Assembly (NCBI GenBank): GCA_963920765.1 | Contig: OY987242.1 | Location: forward strand, 16,454,002-16,518,001 | Origin: Ulota crispa | Lineage: Eukaryota; Streptophyta; Bryopsida; Orthotrichales; Orthotrichaceae | DNA: 64,000 bases | Direction of reading: 5' to 3' | Part shown: positions 8,901 to 20,800 of the stretch, piece by piece | Layout of the letters: each line of letters opens with the position of its first letter | Position numbering within the stretch: the first letter of the stretch is position 1 | Made by a program: the position numbers and the translations under genes | The notes under the pieces: generated by a model | The model's database searches: none | Told to the model about the DNA's origin: nothing | The model's input: only the letters and a program-made list of their open reading frames with translations

Positions 8901-11138
8901 GCTATTTTTTAGCTGTTTTCTGAGTTTTAGTTGTAAGGAATGCGAGTGCAGTGCTAGTCCTCTGCAAGGAATCTTTTTGGACATTTTAGAGGGATAGAGG
9001 GAGTATTTTTGTTGCTTTTTTTAAGTTGTTATCTGAATTTTGGGTTGTAAGGAATGTGAGTGCAGCGCGGATTTGACGAGCTACTTCAGCACAATGCGGG
9101 AGCTGTCGCGGCTGATGGTTGAGTGCCTGAGCGAGGCCCTGGGGCTGATTCCGGACACGTTCACCAAGCTGGAGACGCCCAACGCCACCTGTAATGCGCG
9201 CGTGAATCACTACCCGCCATGCCCGGATCCGTCCAAGGTGTTCGGCATCCCGGCGCACTCCGACCCGCAGATGCTGTCCATTCTCTACCAAGACGACGTC
9301 GGTGGCTTGCAGGTACACAATCTGGGGAGTTTTTTTAGCTTAATCGGCCAACATCCTACATTCTCTTGAGCCAACCGGTTGTCTAGAGTTTACTCCTGGC
9401 TAAGCCTATAGAAATAAAGAATATTTTCCTTTTTTCCTCTTAAAGGGTCGGTTTCTTTCCTAAACTTTTAAATACAATTTGGCAATTCTCAAAAATCAAC
9501 CGGCTAGCTTGTAATTGAACTTTGGCACTCTCCGTACGCTGGCAGGTACTCAAGGGCGACCGGTGGATCGGCATCCGCCCCGACGACTCCACCTTCGTTT
9601 GCAACCTTGGCGACACTTTCCAGGTCCACCTCCCAACCTCTAAACCCTAAACCCTGAAACCTTCAAAACCTCTAAACCCTCAGAGTCTCTCTATCCCCTC
9701 ACCTGTATTGCAAACACCAGTGTCTGTAAAGTGTGGGTTAAGGGCCTCAAGGAACAAGGGCAGAGCCCCAATGTGCAATGCTACAAATGTGAGATTGCTT
9801 GTGCATAAGGTCCTTAACTTGTGTAAATGAAGCTTGAACAAAATATTGTCATGTATTTTCTATGTTGTCAGGAATGATGTTTGTTACTCAACGTGACATC
9901 ACTAAGCATTTTTTGTTGTTATGTTCACAAGTTTAAGGGCAATAAAAATGCAAAGGATTTTGTTCAAACAACGTTTACATTCAAAGTGTAGGACACTTCA
10001 ATCTAAGCATTAGACTTGACTAGGTCTTGAGCCTCATTACAAAATAAAAATTAGAACACTTTAATCTGGGCTCTAGGTTTTGCTAGGTTCTGGGTGTCTT
10101 TGTAAACTATACAATCTAAGGTCTAGGTTTCATGAAGGCCTCTTTAATTATGGGAGGATTTCCTTGTAGATTTTAGTGTAAAATCTCCCAAACCCAAGGG
10201 TACAATAATCCTTACAAGACTATGGCATTGGTGTTCACAAATCAGCTGCACATGAAGAAGGTTGGTACTAAATGTCCACAAATCAATTAGAGATAATATT
10301 AGCGTCCGGGCCTATTTCTAAGTTGCCCCAATTTACAATCTAGTGGATCATGAATTGAGTCCAAGCTTTGTTTGAGTCCTAATATAAAAACTATTAGGTC
10401 CAATTGATGCCCCAATTTCAAACCAACAAATTGGGCCCATGTTCCTAAAGTTGGGTCAATGCATTGTGTCGACCCATTTTTTCTTGGCTTGGGCCCAACC
10501 TTTGGTGCCACTTATTTGGGCACGTCAGTGACCGTGTCATCAACAGGACCAATTGAGTCACTTTTTAACATAAAAATTTAGGGGGTGCAATTGATGTCTT
10601 AATTTTAAAATTTCGAGCAATTCCAAAATGGTTCATTGTTATAGTTCTTGAATTGGACCAACTAGTGGCCCTCACGTTCACCTTCTTATCTTAAGCTTGT
10701 CTTCTTCCCAAATTCTAGAGTACACTTGAGCTTGCGCACCAAGGCTTTTGCAACTTTTGCCTGAAGAATGAGATGCATTATTGAAATGTGTTGGTTTTTG
10801 AAGGGTTTTTGTGAAGTGAGTTTGTTTATGTTGGGATGTTTGTGAAATGTGTTTGGTTTTTGAGGAGTATTGTTTTTGGGGTGCAGGCAGTGACAAACGG
10901 TATACTGCACAGTGCAGCTCACCGAGTGGCGTTGAACACTACCAGGCCTCGGTACGCTACCATCTACTTCTACGGCATCGACAACACAATACCGCTGGAG
11001 GTGCCACCACAATTGGTGACGGAGGAGCGGCCCTTGAAGTACCGGCCTTTTACTGTGAATGAGTACCGGGCGCACTACTTGACGCAGGAAGTGCCCATGG
11101 ATGGTTTGAAGTTCCTAGAATTGCCGCCCCAAAAATGA
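5967..11138 (+). CDS. 2-oxoglutarate/Fe(II) dioxygenase, gibberellin-oxidase-like
   Basis: Six exons join in phase: 5967-6281, 7361-7513, 7978-8051, 9066-9312, 9546-9623 and 10887-11138, giving 372 aa, the usual length for plant soluble dioxygenases of the DOXC class. An N-terminal DIOX_N-type domain (LPVIDVGAL, WGFFKIRNHGI) is followed by the double-stranded beta-helix core. The iron ligands are H245, D247 (HSD) and H301. VNHYPPCPDP precedes the core, as in gibberellin oxidases, and R311 is the expected 2-oxoglutarate-binding arginine. The usual RxS motif reads R-Y-A, and HxD uses serine instead of threonine. The enzyme should hydroxylate or desaturate a small molecule in the cytosol with oxygen and 2-oxoglutarate. 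Substrate is unknown; gibberellin 2- or 20-oxidase relatives fit best (SWRYRWWMEG aligns with their SWSEAFHI region). All introns are GT-AG. Introns 1 to 3 are full of MITEs and tandem repeats. Confidence 0.88.
6322..6605. repeat. complex tandem repeat in dioxygenase intron 1
   Basis: Four to five scrambled copies of a unit built from TCGTAGCTTGCACATATTTC, TTTCCAACTATTGCC and GCGTCTCAAATTGTCACGCA blocks. It starts about 40 bp after the 5' splice site. No function is apparent. Confidence 0.7.
6621..7269. mobile_element. Stowaway-like MITE, family W, in dioxygenase intron 1
   Basis: The left end is TA then CTCCCTCTGTCCC and the right end is its complement GGGACAGAGGGAG, as known for Stowaway elements with TA targets. 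The last ~62 bp of the right end is tandemly duplicated (7145-7205 and 7207-7268). The interior matches a second copy in intron 3 (8103-8535). Confidence 0.85.
7543..7868. mobile_element. MITE R in dioxygenase intron 2
   Basis: Inverted ends AGAGCATCACCACCC and GGGTGGCGATGCTCT enclose 326 bp that is rich in TTGCAAGCC motifs in both orientations. The terminus resembles the common plant AGAGCATC-type MITE end. No target duplication is clear. It fills most of intron 2. Confidence 0.7.
8103..8535. mobile_element. Stowaway-like MITE, family W, in dioxygenase intron 3
   Basis: Starts TA CTCCCTCTGTCCC and ends GGGATAAGAGGGAG TA. The interior follows the copy at 6621 through the ATGAGGTACCATTG and AGAAAGCATTTG blocks. 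Its right terminus is the start of the tandem array that runs to the exon 4 acceptor. Confidence 0.85.
8484..9065. repeat. five-copy tandem array ending at the exon 4 splice acceptor
   Basis: Units begin AGTCCTTTGCAAGGAATCTT at 8484, 8599, 8723, 8840 and 8956 (period 115-124 bp). Each unit joins the right end of the family W MITE to the 3' end of the intron, including the sequence GTGAGTGCAG that is the real acceptor at 9065. Four upstream copies of that acceptor therefore exist near 8595, 8719, 8835 and 8951. Confidence 0.9.
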
Positions 11139-13917
11139 GTCCCCACAGTAAACCTGCTTTTTTTCCTTACAAAATAGAGTTTCTATGAAGACTAGGTATG
11201 GTTTTTGGCTATTTTGTGATTTAGTGTCTGGTTTCATGTAAATTGCTGTTTTTTTCCTTTCATATTTCACAATATAGAGTTTCTGCAGAAGCTAGAAAAG
11301 CATTTGTGTTTTTGGGAGAGGGGTTTATCCATAAACAGTTTCTTTTCCCATGTTTCACAACATGGAATTTCTGTGAAGACTACAATACCTGAAGTTTTTT
11401 GTGATTTTGTGTTTGGCTTTATGTAAACTGCTTTTTTCTTTTTCTTAATTTTCAAAATATGAAGTTTGTATAGAAAGTAGTAGAAAAGCTCTTGGATTTT
11501 GGGAGGGGGGAGGGAGATTTGAGTGTGATTTGCTAACTCTTGGAGTTTTTTTTTTTGACTTTGTTTCTATTTCATGTACAATGCCCTCCAACAAGTTCAT
11601 GAGTTCTTTGAAACTCAACTAGACACAATTGGTGAAGAACAACAATTGAGCATTCTAAAATCAATAAAATTCCACAAGGTCATATGTTAACAGTCTCAAG
11701 TCACATATTTATAAATAATGTTAATGGAAAAAGTATTAGTGGGGTTGTGGGACTTGTTATTGCTTGATGAAGTTGAAATAATGTCTACTTGAATTTCAAA
11801 GCACTTGAGAACTTGTTGGAGGGCGTTGCACGTTGTTTGCTTATTTGACAATTAGTTGAGAGTGCTGTTGTTCCATGTTAATTCTTAGATTGATTTTGTT
11901 TATTAACACCTAAGCGTCCAATATAAGTTTGCTCAAACCCAAACCCTTTGGAATTCATTCCAATCAAACTTTCACCTAAAAGAGATCCACATAAATTGAC
12001 TGTATCAATTGGTAGGGAACATATGCTTGGAGCTTCACGGAAAGGGACATGTCCTTACACCGTACCATTGGAAATATTATAATGGTCAAACCTTGAATTT
12101 TTCAAAACCAAGAGGTCACATTCTGGCCCCTTGGGCACTCACGGGTTAAGCCTTTTGTGATTTGGTTGTTTGTTTTGAGGATGGATGGTGTGTTTTTTCT
12201 TCTCTCTTTGATTTTGATCTTTGAATTATTGGAGTGGGTTTTTTTTTTGTTGTATTGGTATCTTGATCATAACATGTAGATTAGCATCTAGAATTGTAAA
12301 TTCAAAAAGAGATGGATCATGTCCAACATGTGTAAGGGTTTGTCATCTGTTTGTATGACTCATTTAACTACATATGAATTATTCATCAAATTATGGACAT
12401 TCTATGTCCTTAAACATTGAGGATTTTTTTGATACTTTGCATGTGTTTTTTTCAAAGTTTTGCGTGTTTTCTAATTTGGACATATGTTTTTGGATGTTAT
12501 GCTAGTACTGCTAGATGTTTTGCAAAACCAAAGCAATTGTAAGTTTTTGCTTGTGGACTTTGAATAATCCATATTTAGTTAAAATTTTCACACAACATGT
12601 GCCACTTGGAAAATTCTATGTATTTGAAAATGTATGGTGTTAGAAATTGTCTAGGTTCATCATATCATCTCACATTTCAACTGCACTTCATAACTGATCA
12701 TGCAAGATTTTGATTTTGTTAGGTATGAAAGTAAAACCCAAGTACAATATTGAGAAACTTGATGTATTCCAAAACTTTTTTTTTGTTTTTTTGTTTAGCG
12801 ATATTTCCAAAGTGCTCAAAGTATGGTTTTGTACAGTACATAACTTCAAAAAAGAATTAAATGTATTGACATTAGATGTATATCTTTACAATTAAAAAGC
12901 ATCATTGTTTTGTACTAATATACTTTTTTGCATTATTGTGATTATGTTTAATTTTGAACTCAATAATTGTTAATATGGAGATCAAAACTAATGACAATTT
13001 TGCATCAATTGTTCTTGCTAGATACAATCTTTTAGCAAGCAAATTGTGATTTTTTGTTGGTTACATGTTGATGTAGTTGTATAGATGAAATTGATAACAA
13101 GAAAAATCAATTCTTTTTTGCTATTGAAAATGTCATAGTAATTGAATGCATAACCTTGATTTACAATGAACCCATTCATTTTGTTCAATTCAGAAGGCAT
13201 ATTCAACTTTTCAAATATGAGCCTAGCTCACATGTTGGTTGCCTAACTAGGCCAATTAAAGTCTTTGAGTTTATAGCTTTTATGTTTTGTTTTTCTTAAT
13301 AATTTTCCACTTCATTCTCAAATTGTCCATGCAAGTTTATAAGAAAAAATCCTGATTTTAATTGTCAAACCACTTATTAAATGAGCACATAAAACATCAA
13401 AAGAAATTCAATTAAAAAGAGGTGACAGTTTGCATCAGCTTTGGTTATATATACCCAGGTTTGAATCACAAATCATTCGAATATAAATAAAAATATTTTA
13501 ATTTTGCCCATAAATCTCATATAACAAAGAGTGTTTTCAAATGAGAAGAACTCGCAGTATGGGCTTTTTATCCATGCTTTCCAATTCCTATAAAAGTATA
13601 ACTACTCCAAGAGTCGATCTACCCAATACAAAGTACAATAAACATGGAGGTTCCCTCATTTACAAACGCATTGGATATCGTATTATTAGAAAGGTTTGAC
13701 AAAGAACTAAACAAGTGTTCATTCAAATCGTTCAAGTTGAGATTTTGAAACAGGTGCTCAAACAAACCTGTAGAAAATTTTGAAGAAACATTGAAGGAAG
13801 GTGGTAAATAAGGAGGGTTTGCACATTCCCACCTCCCCTTCTCCATCCAAATTTGTCAATTACGAAGTACGATTTAAACATTCAATTTTGGCACTCTTTT
13901 TTGCCCTATTTTTTTTT

Positions 13918-14375
13918 TCAGAAAATTTCATGGACACCCTTAATCCCTGAGCGTCACATGGGATGTTTTCTGGATGTAGATACAAGGAACATCCCAATAA
14001 TCAAACTTTATGATCTTTGCATCCATATGGTAGATTCTCACAAAAATCATAAACTTGCACATGTCGGCAAGTTGCCAACAAATCTCTATAGAGAAATTTT
14101 CAAAAATGGCTTACACTCTAAGTTATTTTCAAAAGGCTCTCCCACACTTTTGTGGACCTTGTTTTGTTTGTGATGCTTAGGGGTTAAAGTTTTCAACATT
14201 TTCATAAATACCCCAGCTTTTTCAAAAATTGTGCAAATACGCATGGACCAAAACTTTCTAGTGTTTGTTTTGTTGTGCATGTCACTTCCCTTCTTCCTTT
14301 GTACGCATGCATATCAAGAAAGAAGTAGTGTGCATACAAAGGGAGAAGGAACAGGCATGCACAATTTTTAGAGCC
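13918..14375. mobile_element. MITE of family O, split by a second MITE (V)
   Basis: The family O left end AGAAAATTTCATGGACACCC is interrupted at 13941 and continues after 14186 with TTCATAAATACCCCAGCTTT and the GTGTTTGTTTTGTTG block seen in the copy at 63159. The right arm is diverged or truncated near 14375. Confidence 0.6.
13941..14186. mobile_element. MITE V nested in the family O element
   Basis: Ends are TAATCCCTGAGCGTCAC and GTGATGCTTAGGGGTTA, inverted with three mismatches and bordered by TA. Length 246 bp. The interior has a 106-codon open frame on the plus strand with no recognised domain, which may be captured host sequence or chance. Confidence 0.65.
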
Positions 14376-16357
14376 ATCCAAAACTTTTAACACAAAAATG
14401 GCAATTTTTGTGTGTAAAATTGAGAAACAACCACTTATGATCATTTGGTGTTCATTGTTGTTACTTCAAAATGGATGACTCCCCTTCCAAATCAAAGACC
14501 ACAATTTCAAAAATGAGCCTGCAATATTCAATCAAAGAGCTACCACCTAAAACAAAGAAAAAAAAATAGTTCAAGTCTTTAGCTAAAATTCATCACAAAT
14601 AAAATGAACTCAACAATGGGTGAATTTTGATTTATATAACAAAGACATTCCAAGAAAAATTAGCCAAAAACACATTTGGATTCATTAGTCGATGAATATT
14701 TGACAAAAAAGCCCTCAATGCCTAAGGAAGTGCCTAAGGGAAATCTTGAGTTTATCCTCAATTTCTTGCCTATTTTCCCAATGTGGCATCTTGTCATGAG
14801 CTCTTTAGTGACATTATTCACTACAATTTTTAGTGTGCAACAAGCATGTTTGTAATTTATCTTCCTCCAAAAAAAATAAGAATGTAATATGCAAGACATT
14901 CATATTGAATGCTAAAAGTAACTCAATCAACAATTTTCTTGAGAAAAAAAAGTTAAAACATTCAAATCTTTACCTTTAAGGTAGGAGGTTTTAGAAGTAT
15001 GTAGGCTCTAAAATGGTGCACCTCCTCAAATGTACTTTGTTTGTACATGTTGTTTTTCATAACCCCTCAACAATGTATAAACAATATGCATTTGAAGGGG
15101 TGCACCATTTCAAAGCCTTATGACCTTTTCACTTCAAAATTTCATAAATAATTCCACAAAACTCCAAAAAACATGAAACAACTTGAATTAGGTGCCAATT
15201 CCTCTGGTCTTTTAAGAAAAAAATTACTAAACAATATTTCAAGAAGTTTCACCTCCCAAAATTCAGTTTCAGCCCTTAGATGCGGAGCATCTACCCATCT
15301 TAATAAGGTTCAAAAGTTTCATGAGCACTAAAATTTGGTGCCTTGGTCATCTAGGGCTTAACTATGTAAAAGAATCGATCATGAGTCTATAATGAGAAAG
15401 ACAATCTCCCAAAAAGGAGGCCCAACCCGTGATTGCACAATCGAACAACCAATTATCATTAGTACAACTTGTCCAAAAAAATTCATTCCTCCATTTAAAC
15501 CGATTACACATCCACAAACCCTATATAGTGGTGCCTCAATAAGATGAAGGGTATTTGGACAGCATATTCATTTTGTGTAAGGAAAGCATTCATTGTAACC
15601 AAGCACATTTTTTGTAGTTCCCCAACCGTCAAGGACAGTCATCCCCTTCATCTTAACTAAGTGTTTTTTCTTATAATGGTTCATCTTAAAGAGGTACTAT
15701 TGTACTAATATGTTTCAATTTGGACAATGACATGTTTTGTCCCCAAAATCTGTTACACCGTTAACCCCTGAACATTGAGGAGGACAAAAATCGTCCTCCA
15801 ACCTTGAAAAAATATTCCGTGACTTAGAGAAAAGTTGTTTTTCATTTGATTTTTTTCAAAAGTGACCATAAACACATGGTCCATCATGGAAGACAAAAAA
15901 ATACCTCTTGAGATGCATTCATTTTTTTTTGTAACCCAAATTGTGATAAGATTCAAAAACATGGTGTTAGCTCCCAATTTGCCCTTCTTGCAATTTTCAC
16001 AAGGACACCATATACTGTTGACTTTTCCAGCTTTTTGAAGCAATGCTACTGATGCACATGTACAAAACAATGTAGAGTGCTACAGGCAGGGCAAGCCACG
16101 GTGATCCATCCGTCCTTTAAGGTTAAGCATCGTCCTCCTCTGGATGAATATTGTCAAACAGAATGAACAGAATGCGGATGATCCTCGTTGAGAAAGCTAT
16201 GCGCTTCATCCGTGGTCCTCGCCTTCGCCCTTTCCACTTTACTTCTGCGAAACCCTGGAGCTCGTCGTGCTCGCCAATCAGAAACGTTCTTCTCTCGCAG
16301 CAGATTCTGCTTCCAACGGCCTCACACGCGCATTCAATTGCTTTTCAAGCTGCGATT

Positions 16358-16645
16358 CAGGTCGTGCTGTAACGAAGGAGAATTTTCTGGCCGTTTATTG
16401 TCCAGGGAAACGTAAGATACGTGCTTTCGAGGTAGGAGTTCTTGTTCTCTGAGTAGAGAGGATGCTGGAGAGTTGGAGAGAGCAATAATTTGGAGTAGCG
16501 ATCGATTTAGGTCGTGCTGTAACGAAGGAGAATTTTCTGGCCGTTTATTGTCCAAGGAAACGTAAGATACGTGCTTTCCAGGTCGGAGTTCTTGTTCTCT
16601 GAAGAGAGGATGCTCGAGAGTGGAGAGAGCAATAATTTGGAGTAT
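16358..16645. repeat. 150 bp tandem duplication upstream of the dynamin gene
   Basis: The block starting AGGTCGTGCTGTAACGAAGG at about 16359 recurs at about 16509 with a few changes. It ends with AGAGCAATAATTTGGAGTA in both copies. It lies in the presumed promoter or 5' leader region of the DRP1 gene. Confidence 0.85.
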
Positions 16646-16823
16646 TCGGAGTTCTTCTTTTGGTCTCGTGAGCGATCGTGAGCTCTTTTGGTCTTTCATG
16701 AGGTGGCTGTCTCAGAGTTCGTGATTCTAGGATGTAAAGTTTTCAAACAAAGTTGCCATAATTGGTAACCATTGATCGTTGCTCTTGTTCCATTCGGCTT
16801 AAGTTAAGTTGTCGTGATTCGGT

Positions 16824-17290
16824 TTACAATGAATACGAGAGCCGGCGCGGTTCTGCATGATTGCGTTCTATGGATCGTCCGCTTTGCAGAACGTTTCTTG
16901 CGATTGCTGAGAGAAATGTCAATTTAATTCGACAAATTTGGATCGTTTTTTGTGGAATAAACTTACCTCGTAGTTAGGAGATGCGCCGTTCTTGTAGTTC
17001 TGTTACGTGGCACCTATTTTAGACTGTCTAAAGTAGGGTTTAAGGTGCAATGAATACGAGAGCCGGCGCTGTTTTTTTCTGCATGGTTGTGTTCTTTGGC
17101 GTCTCTGTTCATCATCCGCTTTGCAGAGCGTTTCTTGCGATTGCTGAGAGGGATCGATCATCGATGTCATTTTAATTCGACAAATTCGGATCGTTTTTTG
17201 TGGAATGACATACCTCGTGCTTAGGAGATTCGCCGTTCGTGTAGTTCTGTTACGTGGCACCTATTTTAGACTGTCTAAATTAGGGTTTGA
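16824..17290. repeat. tandem duplication of about 221 bp upstream of the dynamin gene
   Basis: Copy 1 (about 16824-17044) and copy 2 (about 17045-17290) share TGAATACGAGAGCCGGCGC, TTTCTTGCGATTGCTGAGAG and GTAGTTCTGTTACGTGGCAC. Copy 2 has small insertions. Together with the 150 bp duplication this gives the gene two layers of duplicated upstream sequence. Confidence 0.85.
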
Positions 17291-17416
17291 GTCGGTCTAG
17301 TGAGTGGTTCATATAAATGGCGGACGTGTGGCTGTTTATTGTGGAGTTATTACTGTATCATCCAAGTGTGGGTCCCGTTGTGGTGCTGCTGTTTCTGGTC
17401 GTTGTTTATCTTGATT

Positions 17417-17645
17417 GTCCAGGGCACTGTAAGTTACGGGGAGATTTTGAGTTTCTTCGGCAAAAAGCCTATATTTCTCATTTCCATCCGTCCAGCTTTT
17501 TCAGTGGATGCACCGGCTATTTCCAATATACTTACAATTAGAAATTTTTCAAAATTTTAGTTGGTTTTTAGCCGGTTGATTTAGATTTCACTCGGTTTTT
17601 TGCACGTTTCATTCGTTTCAGCTCTCCTCGTACATTGGTCCAGGG
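17417..17645. repeat. repeat M, copy 3, in the DRP1 upstream region
   Basis: Matches the two copies at 3421-4362 across GGCAAAAAGCC, GGATGCACCGGCTATT and the terminal TCGTACATTGGTCCAGGGT block. It is about 190 bp before the ATG, probably within a 5' leader intron whose acceptor I place at 17727 (GATGTGCAG). Confidence 0.65.
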
Positions 17646-17834
17646 TTTCTGTTTATAGCTGATCACTGTTCTGATTTGTAAAGTGGACGTTTTTGCTTTT
17701 GATTCTTATCCAACCTTTCGATGTGCAGGGGGTTGAGTTTTCAGATATCTTTCATCGCGAGCCTAGGAGGCGGCGGCTGCAAGCACCATTGACTGACCGG
17801 AGTTCCGCTGTGAAGCTGACTGAAAGCATTTAAG

Positions 17835-20800
17835 ATGGATACTAACTTGATTGGATTGGTCAACCGGATTCAGAGAGTTTGCACGGCTCTGGGCGACTAT
17901 GGAGGCGGGGATGCTGTAGCAAGTCTCTGGGAGTCTTTGCCATCCGTCGCGGTGGTGGGAGGCCAGGTGCGCCTGCCGGATCCTTCATACAACTATTAGT
18001 ATGTGACACTTAAAACCAACAACTATTGGCCAAACAAGAAATACTTAAGCACAATACATAAGGTAGAAGCACCCAATTGGAACACTAGCCGTTCTGCGAC
18101 ATCTAAAGTTAAACCTAAAGCAGACATTCTTGCAAATAAGACACAAATGCACCCAAATCAGACACTCAAGTTGATAGAAGGGAATAGAATTGACATAAGG
18201 GAATAGAAATTGTGTAGGTGGCAGTTTTTGATTGGGTGGGACATGCTCTTTTTGTTGTCATAACATGGTCTTGTTGTTGTCGCTTTTTCAGGGGTCTAGT
18301 GTCCACAATACCTCAATCTAGGGAGTTACCTTCAACAATTCATAATTTATTCAAACAATCTCAGAAAATTCCAAAAACAATTTTGCCTGAATCTGTACCC
18401 ATTTCCTAACAAGTACATGCCATTACATTCTCAAAAGACCCTCCAGATTACCACATCTGAGGTAAGTGTCACATTTGGGTGCTTCTACCTTATACTCATT
18501 AGCTCAAAAGTAATTCCACCACCAAGCGGGACAAACCCTAAGCTTCATCATCTTGGTGGACTCAAAATTTTGTGATAATTTTTTTTTGACAAAGCCTTAG
18601 GCTAACCACTTGAATTGGAAGTTGATGCACCATAGCTCATCCTTTTTTGAGATGCACATCCAGCGCTTCTCGGACCTGGAATTCGAAATTGATTGAATGA
18701 AAAGGATCTCCGAACAAGAGAGTTTGAAGTACATGATTCACGTTTCAAGAGAGGCCTTAACGTAGTTGTTAATCAATGAGCTTTTTCACAAAGATTAATC
18801 TAAAACCTTGATGGTGGCGATTGATCGCAATCAAATGCGGAATGGCGTACACGAACTTGTCGCAGTGTGCAACGTAAGCTTATCATACGGTAGTGTCGGT
18901 AATACCGACTATGTACTGTACAATAAAGAGATGGTTATTGCTTTATTTTCTTGTGCGCTGCCTTTACGTCAAGATGGTCCTTCCATTCGTACGTAATGCT
19001 GGTGAATGAGATGACTCCAGCACTCCTGCAACCGACAGGAGAGCAAAACGACGATATGTGTGTTTGCTGATAAAGAATTTGGAACAAAGGCAATGATTGT
19101 CGTGCTTTTGATACTTGTTTTCGTGAGGATGGTACGCTAATTAAACCCGTGTGCTGGACAGAGTTCTGGGAAGTCCTCGGTACTCGAGAGTATTGTTGGG
19201 CGTGATTTTCTTCCCCGTGGTTCAGGTGATTCTCTCCATGTTATGAAACTTTGGATTTGGTCTTCCCCTACATTCTGTTTGTTGGTGAGAGTATCAAAGA
19301 AGTAAGAATTGCATGCATTTTATATGGTTATTCTTGACCTTTTTGGCTAGGAGCTTCGTTTTTGGGGGCATGTACTGCACAATGCTTCTCTTGTTTAGGA
19401 TAGCCTGAATTAGGATTTCAGTGTTGATTCTGTGCCATCTGCTGGAGTGAAGCATTCGATCACCAAACTTTGCTGCTGAATGACAGGTATTGTGACACGG
19501 CGGCCTCTTGTGCTGCAACTGCACAAGACTGACGACAAGTACGAGTACGCAGAGTTTCTTCATATGCCGAAGAGGCGTTTTACGGATTTCGGTACGGGCG
19601 GCCTCCAGATGCCTATATATGAGCGTGCTTAATCTTGCCTTGCTCGTGCTGTTGCACTGCCTCGTTTCCTTGTCCAGCTTGATCTACGTGTTTGAAATGG
19701 CTTTATGTTTGAGCTTTAGTAGTGGGCGGGTTTTGTATCGACACTTTGGAGCGTTCCAAGTACCAATAGCTTTGTGTGCTTTGCAGCTGCTGTGAGAAAA
19801 GAGATTTCAGACGAAACTGACCGGATCACAGGCCGGTCGAAGCAGATATCTCCAGTGCCAATCCATTTGAGTGTATATTCTCCGAACGGTAAGTGTGCCT
19901 ATTCCTGATTATTAGAAGTTTTCGTGTGACCATAAGCTGTTGTTACTTGTATCTTCTGGTGCAGGGGCGGAATTTCTGGGCCACGCTCGTCACTTAGTTA
20001 TACAGATGTGAAATATGTTCAAAGTGTGAATATGTTCTCTAGTGTGTTTCTAGGATTATATACCTCTTTAGGAGCAAGTATCTGTACTAACTGGAGAATG
20101 CGCTATTGCAGTGGTGAACTTGACACTGATCGATCTCCCAGGTTTGACCAAGATCGCCGTGGGTAAGTGCTATGTTTTTTGAAATTTGAGGTTTGTTTGG
20201 CATCAAAGTGCTTCGTTTCTGTACATTCAAGTTTTGTTTCAATGGAATTTCTAGAAGCCTTACTGATTGTTTATGTTTTGCCGACTTGGTTCTAGAGGGA
20301 TGCAGTTGATTCCGTACGAGCATGCGCAGAATCTGCACTTTTTGTTCTGAATTACCTGATAAGATTTTATGCGTGTACTTCAGATGGTCAATCCGAGAAC
20401 ATAGTTGCTGATATTGAGAACATGGTCCGATCGTACATCGAAAAGGTATCGTGGTTGCTATATTGACGCTGTGAGAGATGACGATGTTGAGTAGGAGAAC
20501 GGGACCATTGGTTGCTGATGTTCAGGCTGACGTGGTTGGGGTATAATTTCAATTGTGTCTGTGATGTGGTGCCCATGGTGTTATTGCAGCCAAACTGTAT
20601 CATTCTGGCTGTATCTCCAGCCAATCAGGACATTGCTACTTCAGATGCAATAAAGATAGCCAGAGATGTCGACCCACAAGGTGAGACATGGCTTGATTAT
20701 GAAATGACTACAAGATGAAGGGCGATGACGTCTTGTGGTTTCTTTGCTGATTTGCGAAGGACTGCAGGACTAGATTGTCAATGCCCCGTTTGATCTTCTT

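Larger units (their letters stand above)
11139..16140. other. AT-rich intergenic region, no gene found
   Basis: Downstream of the dioxygenase the sequence drops to high AT content. Between 11160 and 11470 three loosely repeated blocks (AGAGTTTCTATGAAGAC-like) follow the stop codon and probably include the 3' UTR. Open frames are short and show no recognised domain. The only clear structures are the nested MITEs at 13918-14375. A gene with very short exons could have been missed. Confidence 0.5.

Noticed and set aside
8729..8923. Open frame inside the dioxygenase intron array
   Set aside because: It arises from the tandem units (LQGIFLDVFRGI-like repeats) and is not a coding exon.
9640..9680. 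Interstitial telomere array
   Set aside because: Only two to four imperfect AAACCCT units, far below a telomeric tract.
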